Made by a program: the position numbers and the translations under genes. From Schistocephalus solidus (lineage: Eukaryota > Platyhelminthes > Cestoda > Diphyllobothriidea > Diphyllobothriidae): 64,000 nt of DNA. The stretch spans positions 1 to 64,000 of the forward strand of contig WEDG01011749.1 of NCBI GenBank assembly GCA_017591395.1, in the 5' to 3' direction. The notes beneath the pieces are model-generated. The model was not told where the DNA came from, made no database searches, and saw nothing but the letters and a program-made list of their open reading frames with translations. Shown piece by piece: positions 48,546-60,466 of this stretch (the first letter of the stretch is position 1; every line of letters starts with the position of its first letter).

Positions 48546-50665
48546 TAAGAGGCCGCCATGTAAAGTTAAATAATCTTTTATTAAATTTGCCTGCTCACTG
48601 TTTTTGATTTCAGCAACCAAATAACCGAGAAACTGGAGGACCTGCATGCTCCAGATGATAACGCTACCGTGGAGACACGATGGTGTCAACTGCGAAATGT
48701 CATCCAGTCCACCGCCCTCGATGTACTCGGACGCGCACACCGTCGACACCAGGACTGGTTTGACGACAATGACGCCGACATCAGCAACTTACTCGCGGAG
48801 AAGAATAGACTACACAAAGCCTACATGGACCTTCGAACTGACGCCACCAAAGCAGCCTTCTTCAGATGCAGGTGCCTTGTACAACAACGGCTGCGGGAGA
48901 TGCAGGATGCCTGGATGATCCGAAAGGCTGAGGAAATCCAGGGGTATGCGGACCGCAATGAAATGAAAAACTTTTTCAAAGCCATCAAAGCCATCTACGG
49001 CCCGTGTATCAAGGGGTCCGCACCGCTGCTCAGCTCTGACGGCACAACACTGCTGACAGAGAAATCGCAAATTCTGAAGCGCTGGGCCGAGCACTTCAGA
49101 AATGTCGCTAACTGTTCATCAGCCATCTCCGATGCTGCCATTGACCGGCTCCCTCAAGTGGACACGAACAATGACCTGGATCTCCCGCCTTCCCTACCAG
49201 AAACCATCCGGGCCGTGCAGCAGATTTCCAGCGGTAAAGCACCGGGATCTGACGCAATCCCACCGGAAGTATATAAGCACGGTGGGCCCCGGCTGATGGC
49301 AGAACTCACAACACTCTTCCAGGAGATGTGGCACCAAGGACAAGTTCCTCAGGATTTCAAAGACGCGACCATCGTCCATCTCTACAAACGGAAGGGGAAC
49401 CGGCAACTCTGTGATAATCACAGAGGCATCTCGTTGCTCAACATCGCGGGGAAGATCTTCGCCCGTATCCTTCTCAATCGTCTTAACGGTCACCTAGAGC
49501 AGGGCCTGCTTCCGGAAAGCCAATGTGGCTTCCGCCGACACCGCGGAACAACCGATATGATCTTTGCCGCCCGCCAGCTACAAGAGAAGTGTCAGGAGAT
49601 GCGAACTCACCTATACACTACCTTCGTGGATCTAACGAAAGCCTTTGACACGGTGAATCGTGACGGACTGTGGAAAGTCATGCAGAAATTTGGCTGTCCT
49701 AAGCGGTTCACGCACATGGTACGTCAGCTTCATGACGGGATGATGGCGCGCGTCACTGACAACGGGACGGTATCCGAAGCATTCGCAGTGACCAACGGAG
49801 TGAAGCAGGGGCTGCGTACTGGCTCCCACCCTCTTCAGTCTCATGTTCTCGGCTATGCTGATGGACGCCTACCGTGATGAGCAGCCTGGTATCCGCATCG
49901 CCTACAGAACTGACGGGCACCTTCTCAACAGTCGGCGTATGCAGGCTCCAAAGCGCGTGTCTACGACTACAGTCCATGACTTGCTCTTCGCGGACGACTG
50001 CGCCCTTAACACCGTGACAGAGGAGGACATGCAAAGGAGCATGGACCTCTTCGCCGGAGGCTGCGCCGATTCGGATTAACAATCAGTACAGCCAAAACAG
50101 TTGTCATGCACCAGCCGCCACCCAGCGCAGAATACAATGCTCCTCGAATCTATGTCAACGGTGCTCTACTCAAAAACGTGGAAACCTTCGCTTATCTAGG
50201 AAGCACGATGTCGCGCAACACGAGAATCGATGACGAGGTTGCCCAACGGATCTCCAAAGCTAGTCAGGCTTTCGGCCGGCTGCAGTCCTCCGTGTGGAAT
50301 CGCCACGGTATTCACCTGAACACCAAACTGAAGATGTACAAGGCCGTCGTCTTGTCGACACTCCTTTACGGAGCGGAAACCTGGACCGTCTACTCGAACC
50401 AAGCCAGGAAGCTGAATCACTTTCATCTCAACTGCCTCCGCAGAATACTGAAGCTGAGATGGCAAGACAGGATCCCGGACACGGAAGTCCTGGAGCGGAC
50501 CGGAATCCTCAGCATCCATGCCATGCTGAGGCAAGTGCAACTGCGATGGAGCGGCCACCTGGTAAGAATGGACGACGAGCGACTACCCAAACGACTTTTC
50601 TACGGTGATGTCGCTACGGGTTCTCGCAGGCAGGGAGGTCAAAAAAACGACGCTACAAGGACACT
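48546..50665 (+). pseudogene. Reverse transcriptase domain of the retrotransposon
   Basis: After a frame-scrambled linker (48546-48608) the frame reads NQITEKLEDLHAPDD and on through the RT: SSGKAPGSDAIPPEVYKHG, HRGISLLNIAGKIFARILL, CGFRRHRGTTDMIFAARQL, FVDLTKAFDTVNR (motif A Asp near 49629) and VTNGVKQG. A G insertion at 49808-49811 shifts frame, and the catalytic FADD (49987-49998) follows in [11 protein letters not shown] lost T near 50071 shifts it back. The region after it has [30 protein letters not shown] and [20 protein letters not shown], typical of RTE-type C-terminal regions. Both catalytic boxes survive, but the frame is broken three times. Confidence 0.9.
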
Positions 50666-51667
50666 TTGAAGACATCGCTGAAGCAACTGCAAATCAACTC
50701 TGCGACCTGGGAGGACCTCGCCCAGGATAGACCGGCATGTAGAAGATCAGTGAAGACTGGTTCAGCGATCTATGAGGCCAACCGGATCGCCGTTGCCAAG
50801 GCCAAAAGAGCGGCACGAAAGTCACCAGCGCCCCGGACCAACACCGCCAATGCCCAGGCCCTGCCAACGTGCCCGCGCTGTCAACGCATCTTCCGCGCGC
50901 GAATCGGCCTGGTTGGACATCTTCGGACGCAATGCACAAACAATCCGACAATTCCAATTTCTACGTCAAATTCTGCTAACCCTCCTTCTGACTCCCCTAC
51001 CCTCACTCCTGTCATCAATTCCATTGCTCCCACCATCACAGAGACCACATCCATCTACTCATCGCCTGTTACCCCTACCACCGCAACCACCACCGCCTTC
51101 ACTACCACCACCACCACCATCAGCGATGGGGAATCTCTCCTAAGCTGTACTCAATGCGACCGCACATTCACTTCATGAATCGGCCTGGTCGGTCACTTGC
51201 GAATACATCGTACAGAGACCGGTGAGCCAGTGCCTGGAGCACCATCACACAGCAGAGGTCGTCGCCTCCACTGCCCTCACTGTCCTCGCGCATTCACTCA
51301 TCGCATAGGCCTATTCGGTCACATGCGCATCCATAACAGCGGAATTAACCACAATGCCGACAACACCGATACACCATGCACACCCTCCGCTCCTGCCATT
51401 CTTAGTGCCCCTGCCACCCCCACTACCAGCAATGACATCCTCCCAGCCTCTACCGATTTCTCCTGCCCACACTGAACCCGCAACTTCAACTCACGGATCG
51501 GCCTGGTCGGTCACCTGCGAATCCATCGCATGGAGGCTGGTGAACCAGTGCCTGGGGCTCCGACATACAGTCGACGTGCCCGCCTTCACTGCCCTAACTG
51601 CTTTCGCACATTTACACACCGCATGGGCCTATTAGGACACATGCGCCTCCATGACAACCTCCGGTAA
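50666..51667 (+). pseudogene. C-terminal zinc-finger array of the retrotransposon
   Basis: After the A-tract shift at 50641-50647, frame 2 continues KTSLKQLQINSATWEDLAQD to a set of CxxC fingers. Finger 1, CPRCQRIFRARIGLVGHLRT then C (50870-50935), ends in Cys. Finger 2 starts at 51146 and is cut by TGA 51176-51178, where related fingers have Arg. Finger 3 is CPHCPRAFTHRIGLFGHMRI (from 51272). Finger 4 is CPH then TGA in place of the second Cys (51473-51475). Finger 5 is CPNCFRTFTHRMGLLGHMRL (from 51590). Fingers 2-3 and 4-5 are a duplicated pair with a 318-base period. Thr/Ser/Pro-rich linkers separate them. The fingers may bind the element RNA or target DNA (inference). Confidence 0.88.
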
Positions 51668-51750
51668 ACCACCGTAGGCTAACCTACATCAGCGCACACT
51701 ACCTACACCAATGCATCGACAACACTCTCACAATCACCATTTACCAGGAG

Positions 51751-52560
51751 TATATCACGGTTTCCTAGAAACCGTGGCTGGGAAAATCTGCCAATCTGAC
51801 GCTTCCACCAGACCACGCCGTCGGCTCAGTGTATGTGCTGTGTGTGTCGAGTGGCTGACCAGTGAACTGGGAGTCAGACGGCGATGGCTGCTCCATATCC
51901 CTGAGTTTGTGAATCCTGGTGTGTGCGTTATGGGGGCCAGGTCGTGCTGTGGCGCGCGAAGACGGGTACGCCGATCCGTCAGCCAATGCGCCCACTCCCA
52001 CATCAGGCAACTGACTGGCTCGGACAGTGGTCTGATTGTGGGGGGTGGGGAGAGAAATAGTCGAGAGCTCAGCGTATTTTCCTCACTATAAACAATCTGA
52101 CGCGCTTGAAACTATCACGGTGCGCTAAACGCCGTGGCTTGGAAGGTTGCCAACTGACGGGATAACTCGGACCGCGTGGTCAGCCCAATGTGTGTTTTGT
52201 GTGGAGTGGCTGACTGGCGGACTGAGAGTCAGGTTGCAATGGCTCCTTCTTAATGTGGCCTTTATGGCACTCCCACTCCGTGGGATCCGAGCCAGGTGTG
52301 GTGGCACGCCCAGGGGCGGCTTAGGCCGCGCCAGCCACCTGCGCCCTCTCCCATCTCCGGTCTTCTTGACTCTGTCTTGACACCGGACTCAGGTGGGGGA
52401 GGAGGAGAGAGTGCGGTAGCTGCAGCGCAAGGCTACTATCACTTAAAACTAATTCACGCGCAAGTCACCGTCCCTGCACCACCTGGTGTGGAGCATACGG
52501 TGGACCTCGTCGAAATCGACGGTCGAACTGCCACCATATCGGTTACACGCCAATTTTCAC
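51751..52560 (+). repeat. R1-type repeat, tandem pair
   Basis: Unit 1 starts with a perfect hairpin, CACGGTTTC-CTA-GAAACCGTG (51756-51776), then TGGCTGGGAAAATCTGCC, GTATGTGCTGTGTGTGTCGA, and an internal part unlike R1 (GTCGTGCTGTGGCGCGCGAA) to 52110. Unit 2 starts 360 bases later with the weaker hairpin CACGGTGCGCTAAACGCCGTG written in two halves (CACGG...CCGTG, 52116-52136) and continues as full R1 to about 52545. R1 carries GGTGGCACGCCCAGGGGCGG and CACCACCTGGTGTGGAGC. The unit directly follows the retrotransposon 3' end. No protein is supported, so it looks like a non-autonomous element. Confidence 0.75.
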
Positions 52561-55500
52561 GGTTCATGCTACTTCCTGCTATAATTCGTCACAGTAGTAT
52601 CAGCGTTTTTCCTATTAATCATTTTGAACAGACTGTGTTCTTCAAGTAGTTGGTGGATGCTTATTCTTCATTGTTCTCAATTTTTAAATTTACAAATTCG
52701 ATTCCTCACATATAAAGCTAAGTTTCAACCACCTTGACTTGAATAAAATACACCGATTTACTCAAAATATTACCAAATATATAATCCAGAATTCTATGCT
52801 ACGAAGATTCAATCATTATATAATGTTGCCGAATGTAACAGCCGTTAACAGAAATATTTTAAACACCTAGAGAATTAAATGGTGAATGCAAGTGCAGTTT
52901 CAACAACCATAACAAAAGCAGCAAAGAAGCATTCTGAGTCGGAACTTCAACTTGATTTGGAGAAATAAATTGTTTCAAGCATGAGCGATTCCTATTTCCC
53001 ATAATCTGCATTCACATATAATCCTTATTTACTTTGAAGCCTTCGTTCTGCGGAATGGCTGTTGGAGCTTGCTATCTCCCAATTGCTAAAATGCACACTC
53101 CTAAACTATGAGGAGCCAGATAATTTTATAATCTTGTTCCACCACCATACGATTGCGAAATAATACGCGAAGTACGTTTGTACAGCTCTGTTTAATGGAA
53201 TAAGAGTATTGGAACTAGGATATTTCAATTCTAAGCTCCTGGAACCTTATGCAGAAATTATTGGGATAATTATTTAGCATTAAATATATTCTTCTCCTCA
53301 TCCCGGTATGATTTACATCCACAATAATGAAGTACTGCAAAAATTTGCCTCATATGATTTATCTAAAATTCTGTTGCTACAAAAGAGACAAAAATACTGC
53401 GCGCAAGATAAAGTAAACTAAAAGTTTTAAAATAAATTCTATAACGGATTCCTAAAAGAAGGCCATTGCAGGTGGACTTGAAGAATGCTGAACAGTTATT
53501 ATAATGCGCATAGACACGGCTTTTGATGCTTCTTTGACACGATGTTGTTTAGAAAGGAACTTTATAGCCATATTATCGTTCGATCCCTATATTTAACATA
53601 TATTTCAGTGAACGGTGGAATAAATCACTCTTCTCCAACGCTGAAAAGAAAAACTTTAAGTTTCCGATCTTGCAATTGACTTGCTGGGCATTTTCAGTGG
53701 TAATCAGTACTTAGAAAAAAACAATTGTAGGTAAACGGACGCTAAGATAATAAACGTAATTGTCCATAATTTTTTTCTAGCCAACTTATAGCAGCGTTCC
53801 GATAGTCACGAAGTAAACATTCCCCCATATGTCGTTACCTGTCTTACAAGCCTAGCTTCAAGTGAACTGCCTCATCCAAATTGGTGTGTAATTTAATGCT
53901 GTGCAATAGTACCTCAATCATTAATAAAACTATCTCTACGATGTTCAAAAAAGGAAATAAATTGAGACTTCATTTAGAATTTTTAATCTGCATTTTGACG
54001 AAACTTAGTCCAGCATTTAGTTAACTAATTAGAATTAACCTACTGGCATACGAGTTGAGAGCTAATTTTACCTTATTTTTTTACAGACTTAAATGCGTTC
54101 CTAATGTACAGTACTGTAGCATTAACAATACAAAGGAGGTAAAACTTATTTTACTAATAACCGACGTGTTCTTAAAACAGGAAACTCAAAACGCGAATAA
54201 AATTGTGAGGTCAAACAATGATAGATTATCACATACTTTTAATGATCGGCTCTTCGTGTAACCGAACAGGTATCTCGCTGAAGTCTGCTGATTCACTCGC
54301 CACGCCAACCAACCGCAGCGAGTTGTCTGTTTCGATGTGAAGATTCTGAACAGAGGAATGATTTAGGGGGTGGCTGGTGTTGCAGTTGGGAAGGTTATGA
54401 GCTCTGTGCAGTTCCTCGTGGCTCCTTGTCTGTCGGCTCAATCCGACGTTTCTGGAGGAGTATATTTTTCACCATTACAATGCGTTTAATAGTTCTCAAA
54501 TAAAACTACCCTGTTCCTATGATTCTACCTATAAGCGTAGCTCATTTATCAAAGAACTGCGCATATATGCCATGGGGTTCTGTCCTCTTGCAGACCCGGG
54601 TAACTCTGTTCCTTATTATTAAGTTAACCTGTAAAGCCATACGTTAATTAAAGATAATTATAACCATTTAACTCTAAAACCCAAAACATCAATGACTCCT
54701 CCCTAAATTCTATATATTTTATAATTTGCTTCTAAAATGTGTTCATTAATAATAAGTTAAAATATGATTATGATGAGACAGTAATTTTAGGAGCACATGG
54801 ATTTTTTGATGATTGGGAACTAAATATGTCAACGGAGGGACTCCAAACCAAAAAACTACGTACATGGATGTATGGATTTACTTGAGAGAGTGTCAAACTA
54901 AGTAGTACCGAAATCTATATCACCTACTCCTTCCTAAATAAAAGCAAATGTAACTTTTTCGGTCAACAGATAAATACATTGTTCGGATCGATTGAATGCA
55001 AAATTTGGCTTGTTAGCACTTCTTGCCCTCTGAAGTTTTATAGCATACTATTGTCAATTGAGGCAGGGCGCGCATGTGTAAGCTAGGGATGTCAAGTGGC
55101 ATGCAAAGATGCATAGCGTCTGCTAATTTAAATGCACAAGATATGCGTATTGACACTTTGTAAGTAGCACGTTATTATTACTGACGACTTACCTTGCAAT
55201 ATTTAGCAAACTTCGGCTCCTGTAACAAGACGCGAAGGTACATTATTTGAATCCATTATCCATAGAACAAATGCCAAAGTTAAGTTGAGCTTACCTTTTA
55301 ACTGATGGTTGTGGAATATTTGGCATGCTGGATGTCATTTGAAGCATCTCCTTTTGACACCTTCCACTATGAGATCAAACAAATTCAGACACACAATCTA
55401 AGTTGGTAAATATAGAGGAACTAAGGATTAGAGCAAAATATAGCTAGTTATACTCTCTAGCTTTCCCTATACATAAAATGCCATTCCGCTCTCAGGAACC

Positions 55501-58500
55501 GCTAGTTATAAGAGCATTGGTTCCTAAAATATTCTCACGTCTAAGTTCGCGTCTGTTAAGCATGTTGCTGCACTTCTGATTTACAGACATTTTCTGATAA
55601 CTTCCCGGGAAACTTCAGGCAAGTGCGCATTCTGAGTAGTTTTCAATTTTTAACTACAGTCGAAATGTTAAAAAGCAAAGTCTGTGAACCTTGCCGAAAT
55701 CTAATTGACCTCAAATCCGAGTGCATGTAACGTCAACTTGGTTCAAATGCTCTCCTCTTGGTTCAAAACATACCTGGCAGTTCAAATAGGATTCGTTTAT
55801 GCAACAATCCTTTATTCATTCAACTGAAATGCTGCCTGATTATATCAGACGATAGATAGCCCTCTGAACTTCCAGAGATTTGTGTGAAAAACAACATCAA
55901 AAAATCGGGATAAATTTCCTTACATAGGCACTTAATCGACTCTTTCTTTTGTTAACCGGGCAATATGCACTCTCAGGTGCTTTTTCACGTAAAAACTGCC
56001 AAGGTACTCAGAAAGGAGCTTTTTCTCCAACTGACGTGGTCTGATGTCAAATCAAACTCTGTCGTCTTAGGTACCCGTTTTGTGATTTCGGAAAAAATAC
56101 AGGACATATTTGATTTCTTATATGCCCTATAATGATATTGCGCTAATTTAAAAACCGCATAAACACTTGCAGAACTCCCTGCTGATTTTATTTAAGTCAG
56201 AAACGCTGACAACTTTTAGCCATATATCTGGCAAGCTTGAACTGTGCAACCTCCCAACCGTAAACGTATGCTTGTGCAACACCCCAAAGAACACAATGGC
56301 CAGGTTTGTGTGCAATACGGGAACGGAAGTAATAGGAATGGGGAAGTTTAAAGGATGAAAAAGGGCGGTGTCGCATTGGCCATGAAAAGTAATTTATAAA
56401 CCAACTCTCATCGGTCAAATAAGCGGTTTTAGTCACACTCAATTGGACAGTAATGCACTCCCACGTATCCACGCCTACTCACACGCCCACCTAACTCTTA
56501 TACCCAATTCGAACCCTAACCTTGACCCTAACCCTAATCTTAACCCTATCCACAGTTAGGGAATTTGTAAGGGCAGTCTTTGCCACGTCATTTAGCTCGA
56601 TGCAGGTACAGTTTGCCTTGGTAGGTGTTTATGGATGAAAAGCACGCACACACATGCCTTCAAGGAGCGCTGTCACCAGTCCTAAGGCGTCAACGCCAAT
56701 AAAACTCTAGCCATGACACAGCAGCGAATTAGAAAAGTGGGGCTTGAGAACGCGGAAAAGGTTTTTCACATTACTGGGAGTTGGAATTTACCTTAGGGCC
56801 AACAGCACACTTGGTCGTCAAGTAATGCCTGTTTAAAATAGAAGGAGTCTGTGTTTTTTCAACGACAATGTAGTTGCAGAGATTTGAACTGCAATCAAGG
56901 GTTCTGTTTGCTGGTGTGAGATTTTGCAAGGACTGACCCTGCCCTTAATTTAATTTTGACACGATAGGCCGAGATACCGAACACACGGCAAGACAGTTCT
57001 GGTGGCATACCTGTTGTAGGCCAGATCAGTCATCAATATAGTTTCGCTTCACCATCTATCGAAGAGAAATCTGGAAAAGGTTAAAAACTCCTCCCCGTAT
57101 ATCTTAATTTAGCATGATTGAAAAGACAACTCAGAGCAGAAGAGTAAGTTTGACTAACCTAAAAAGTTCAAAACTAAGTTGCAGTAGGCCCATATAGTCC
57201 CTAAGACAGGCACTGGAATGCACATAAATGACGAACTTCAGCAAATCATACAGTCAAAGGAAGGAGAGGCGAATTTACTGGCTTGAAAATATCGAACTTC
57301 AGTGAGGCCTCCCATTAAAAGCTCTCCCACAGTTTGATAAACCCCAGGTTTGTGTTTTGGGTACAAAACGAATTCGGCGATAAAATTGGCCTCGTTCGGT
57401 ACGTTAAAATCTTATTTCTATACTTATTTCAGATAAAGATGTGGTCCTCTCATTTAGAGCCCAATGAAATACTTTTAATAATAATTCAAGGGCTATGACC
57501 ATTTTTGACACAATGGAGATATTATGTTCCCCACTCGTAACTTATGACTATTCGACATAGTAAGCTCTGGGCTACGCACACCTAATCTTCCAAGTCCCTA
57601 TCATGTTCAACAGTCTATATGACTATTGCGCGTTTCGATCTCAGGGAATTCCATGAAAAAGACAGATTCACGGCGAGAAAGCAAGGTTTTATAAAAACAA
57701 AACAACCAGAATTCACGGTTACGTTTGTAGAAATCTGTCAGAAGATACTTTGACTGTCTTTGCCCAAAACGAAGAATCGAATTATATCATTTCAAAAATA
57801 CACCAAAAGGATTGGCCGTAAAAATAATAAGTGTCCTTCAAATGTTTGCACTTGTCAAAGGGATTTAGATTAATACTGCCTAAATGAGTTCTTTGATGGA
57901 GTCAGTACGATTTTAGACAAGACACCGAACTGCATCGGCTTAAAGGTCCAAAGCTTCCCATGAGTAAAATAATTTTGAAGGGAAGGGGTTTTGTTTACTT
58001 AAAGCGGTGCAAAATAAAAACTTTTCTCATTTTCATTCTAATCGCGTGGTTTGTTAAACAAGGCTTTTTTATAAATTACCAGTCTTTGAAAAAGATTGCA
58101 CAAGCAATACACTGAACTGAAATTATGTAAAAGAACAAGGAAACGTCACTTAAAGCGTGTTTGTCGGATAAAAATTCGTTTTTTTACGTTGAAGGATATT
58201 TTTCTTCGCCGGCACCGAATACAGTTTGAAGTATTTTTTATTATTTTGAGCTGGGTCACTGGATGAATACATAATCCCTGATTTTGACACTTCTTATTGA
58301 TACCGGCTATTCAAATCTTTCTATTGAATTCTACCCCATTAAAAAAAATATCGATGACGGAAATGCATACTAGAGGGATTAACACATGTGACAGAGCGTG
58401 TGTTCAGGGTCTCCTGTGCACAAAAGCGGAGTTATAGGGCAAAAAATTCATCAGCAAGCCGCTACGGATTTGTCCTGGGCAAGCGCCACTGAACCCCCGC

Positions 58501-58994
58501 GACGGATGAATTACGACCTCTGGTGCAGAAAAACTGGATTTATATCAAGGTTCCTTCGAAATTATGCTTTTTGAATAATTCAGTTGTACTTACGTGAATG
58601 TATAGAGTTGTCTGCGCCGGAATAGTCGGCCGCTTGCCTTAGAGCGCTTTGCATCAGTTGATCGGTTAAGGCTACAAAATGGAACATACCGATTTTTTAC
58701 AAAAAAAAACTGCGGTACCATAAAGGGAATTAGTTCTTTATAATTTTACTTCGCAAGTCGGCCCCACGTTCTCTTTTATCCCCTTTTTTTCGAAAATATT
58801 TGTAGAACACATAAAAAATGCTTATGAGTAGTTGTTGCAAGTAAGCAGCCTATCACGCAGATGGTGGACCTCGTTATAATTCTGTTAGTATGGCATCCAT
58901 CGTCCTAAATTGTATGGTGCTCTCGGTTAGATTCCTTGCATTCATTTACATAGCTACAGATAGTCAATAATTCGGAAGCTTTTTTAAGGAAGGC
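52561..58994. other. AT-rich region without recognised genes
   Basis: Over 6 kb only short frames occur. 54240-54470 is GC-richer and holds a 70-codon minus frame (NLPNCNTSHPLNHSSVQNLH inside it) that I cannot identify. 56509-56565 is a degenerate CCCTAA tract (CGAACCCTAACCTTGACCCT, CTAATCTTAACCCTATCC) like those at 37.4 and 44.4 kb. No splice-flanked exon, RNA gene or transposase is visible elsewhere. Confidence 0.5.
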
Positions 58995-59075
58995 AAGATG
59001 GGGGGTAATGGCCATTTCTAGCTTATTGGCACTTGTCAACCAAAACTTGCGGTAAAAACCGAGGATTTCCGGCAG
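58995..59075 (-). mobile_element. Degenerate SINE body
   Basis: The plus strand reads AATGGCCATTTCTAGCTTAT then TGGCACTTGTCAACCAAAAC, the reverse of the conserved body core. Head and tail are not recognisable. Confidence 0.55.
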
Positions 59076-59696
59076 TATTGTGTTTGCTCACCTGCATACG
59101 TTTTACCACTAGGCAATCAGTTCACACTCAATATTTTGTCCGCGTGAGCGGCATTCGGTTATTTGTCTGAATTCTGCGTCAGCGGAAGGTCACTCATCAT
59201 GATTCTGGAGAAAAATTTTTAAGGCCAAACACAGCGCCCGCCCAGATGTCAGATGACTGTCAACATAGCTTGGCATTTGGCTTCAACCGCCAGCGCTCAG
59301 TTTTTAATGAGTCACTGTGCTTAATTTGAACCGCAGCCCTTTCCAGTTGCGAATCCGGATTTGGTTGGTTGCCAACGGCAAAAAAAGGAATTTATTGTTC
59401 AAGGATGCTCTGCCACGACTGGGCGAAATTCCCAAAGTTCGTATCTGGTTCATATCTGACTTAATAAGAGGCAAGACTTGAAAGCCATACGAGATGTCAA
59501 ATTTTACCTTCAATTTTGGTGCCCACTCATTTCAACGGACGCACCCCAGCAAATTAAATGAAGCCTTTTAAAATAAAAAATCATTGAACATTATCTTTTG
59601 GTTTCAGTATTTTTTATTTTCTGGATAAACGTTTACTCAAAAATTCATTTGGAATTCAGGGTGGCTTGTATAACACACACATATACATATATGATA

Positions 59697-59907
59697 AGGT
59701 GGAACCGACAAAGACAAGGGAGACCGGAATGGCCATTTCTGGCTTATTAGCTGTCATCAGCCAGTCATACCCAATCCCAAGTGTGACACACCTGGGATTC
59801 ATCATATGCTACACGTCGCTATGCGACCGCCTGCGAGGGCTATAGTCTGAGCTCCAGGGCACAACGGAACAAAAATGTTCCTTAAACAGATCGGTGAGTT
59901 CCACACT

Positions 59908-59912
<5 letters not shown>
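59697..59912 (-). mobile_element. SINE, inverted fusion ending at (AT)n
   Basis: 59697-59799 is a minus-strand body with the end of a tRNA head (GTGACACACCTGGGATT). From about 59800 the orientation is plus and holds only the tail: GTCGC-TAT-GCGAC hairpin, GGGCTATAGTCTGAGCTCC, GGAACAAAAATGTTCC, CAGATCGGTGAG. It ends directly at the AT tract of 59911-59951. The plan, minus body fused to plus tail, differs from the copy at position 1. Confidence 0.8.

Positions 59913-59951
<39 letters not shown>
59911..59951. repeat. (AT)n microsatellite, left of the GIY-YIG fragment
   Basis: A pure AT run of about 40 bases between the SINE tail and the GIY-YIG coding remnant. Confidence 0.95.
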
Positions 59952-59953
<2 letters not shown>

Positions 59954-59957
<4 letters not shown>

Positions 59958-60247
59958 GTGTCAACTGTCTAGACTGCCCGGCCAACTACTGCGGCATGAC
60001 CAACAAACGACTGAGTACGCGCATGCATGAGCACACTTTGGCCGTAAGGTGAAAGGATATTCGATCATACGTCGCCATGCACAGTCTAGAAACCAACCAC
60101 CGGTTCAATTTTGACGGGGCTCAAGTATTCGGCCGAGCCGAAAACAGAATGGCGAGGGAAGTCATCGAAGCTTGGCAGTCAGACGCCAACTCTATCAACC
60201 GCAGCATTGACCTACCAGTGCCCTATGAGGCCGTCAAGCACCATTAG
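59954..60247 (+). pseudogene. GIY-YIG endonuclease domain of a Penelope-like element
   Basis: A single frame reads YRVNCLDCPANYCGMTNKRL, STRMHEHTLAVR, stop (TGA 60050-60052), then KDIRSYVAMHSLETNHRFNF, DGAQVFGRAENRMAREVIEA and WQSDANSINRSIDLPVPYEA, and ends at a natural TAG (60245-60247). Recognisable are the CxxC, the Y-C/V-GMT strand, R.L..R..EH, the later H and the Glu of the REVIEAW helix. The one stop sits where CGA (Arg) would be expected, which is a C-to-T change. Apart from it the domain is whole. A 3' UTR follows (60248-60466, with ACGTCCGACAAGTATATC and CCCCAGAGATCGCCTTATC) up to the next AT tract. No RT is attached. Confidence 0.82.
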
Positions 60248-60464
60248 CGCACGAGGGGAGGACCAATGAGAAACGAGGCGGCTAGACCTACCGCAAGTGA
60301 GCACGAAAGACCCTTTTTAAACCATGTGGTTCCCCCTATGCTCTATCTCCGATGATGCGCTCGAGTATAAGTGTGTAACGTCCGACAAGTATATCTTCTA
60401 CCCCAGAGATCGCCTTATCTTCTCCTTCCATTTCAACACCTGGGGTCCGTATTTTCTCCTATCT

Positions 60465-60466
<2 letters not shown>

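Larger units (their letters stand above)
47285..51750 (+). mobile_element. RTE-like non-LTR retrotransposon, nearly complete but damaged
   Basis: The 5' UTR (about 47285-47582) is GC-rich with TTGTGTGTGCCTCCACACCC and GGGGGCGACAGCAACCCCGT. One long polyprotein frame follows, here broken: apurinic-type endonuclease, RT, a C-terminal domain and a zinc-finger tail. The stop is TAA at 51665-51667 and the short 3' UTR runs to about 51750. There is no LTR. Counted breaks: frame changes near 48240, 48370 and 48546-48608, a G insertion at 49808-49811, a T loss near 50071, an A-tract change at 50641-50647, and nonsense codons at 51176 and 51473. The 5' boundary is estimated from where GC content rises. 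A target duplication was not found. Confidence 0.85.
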
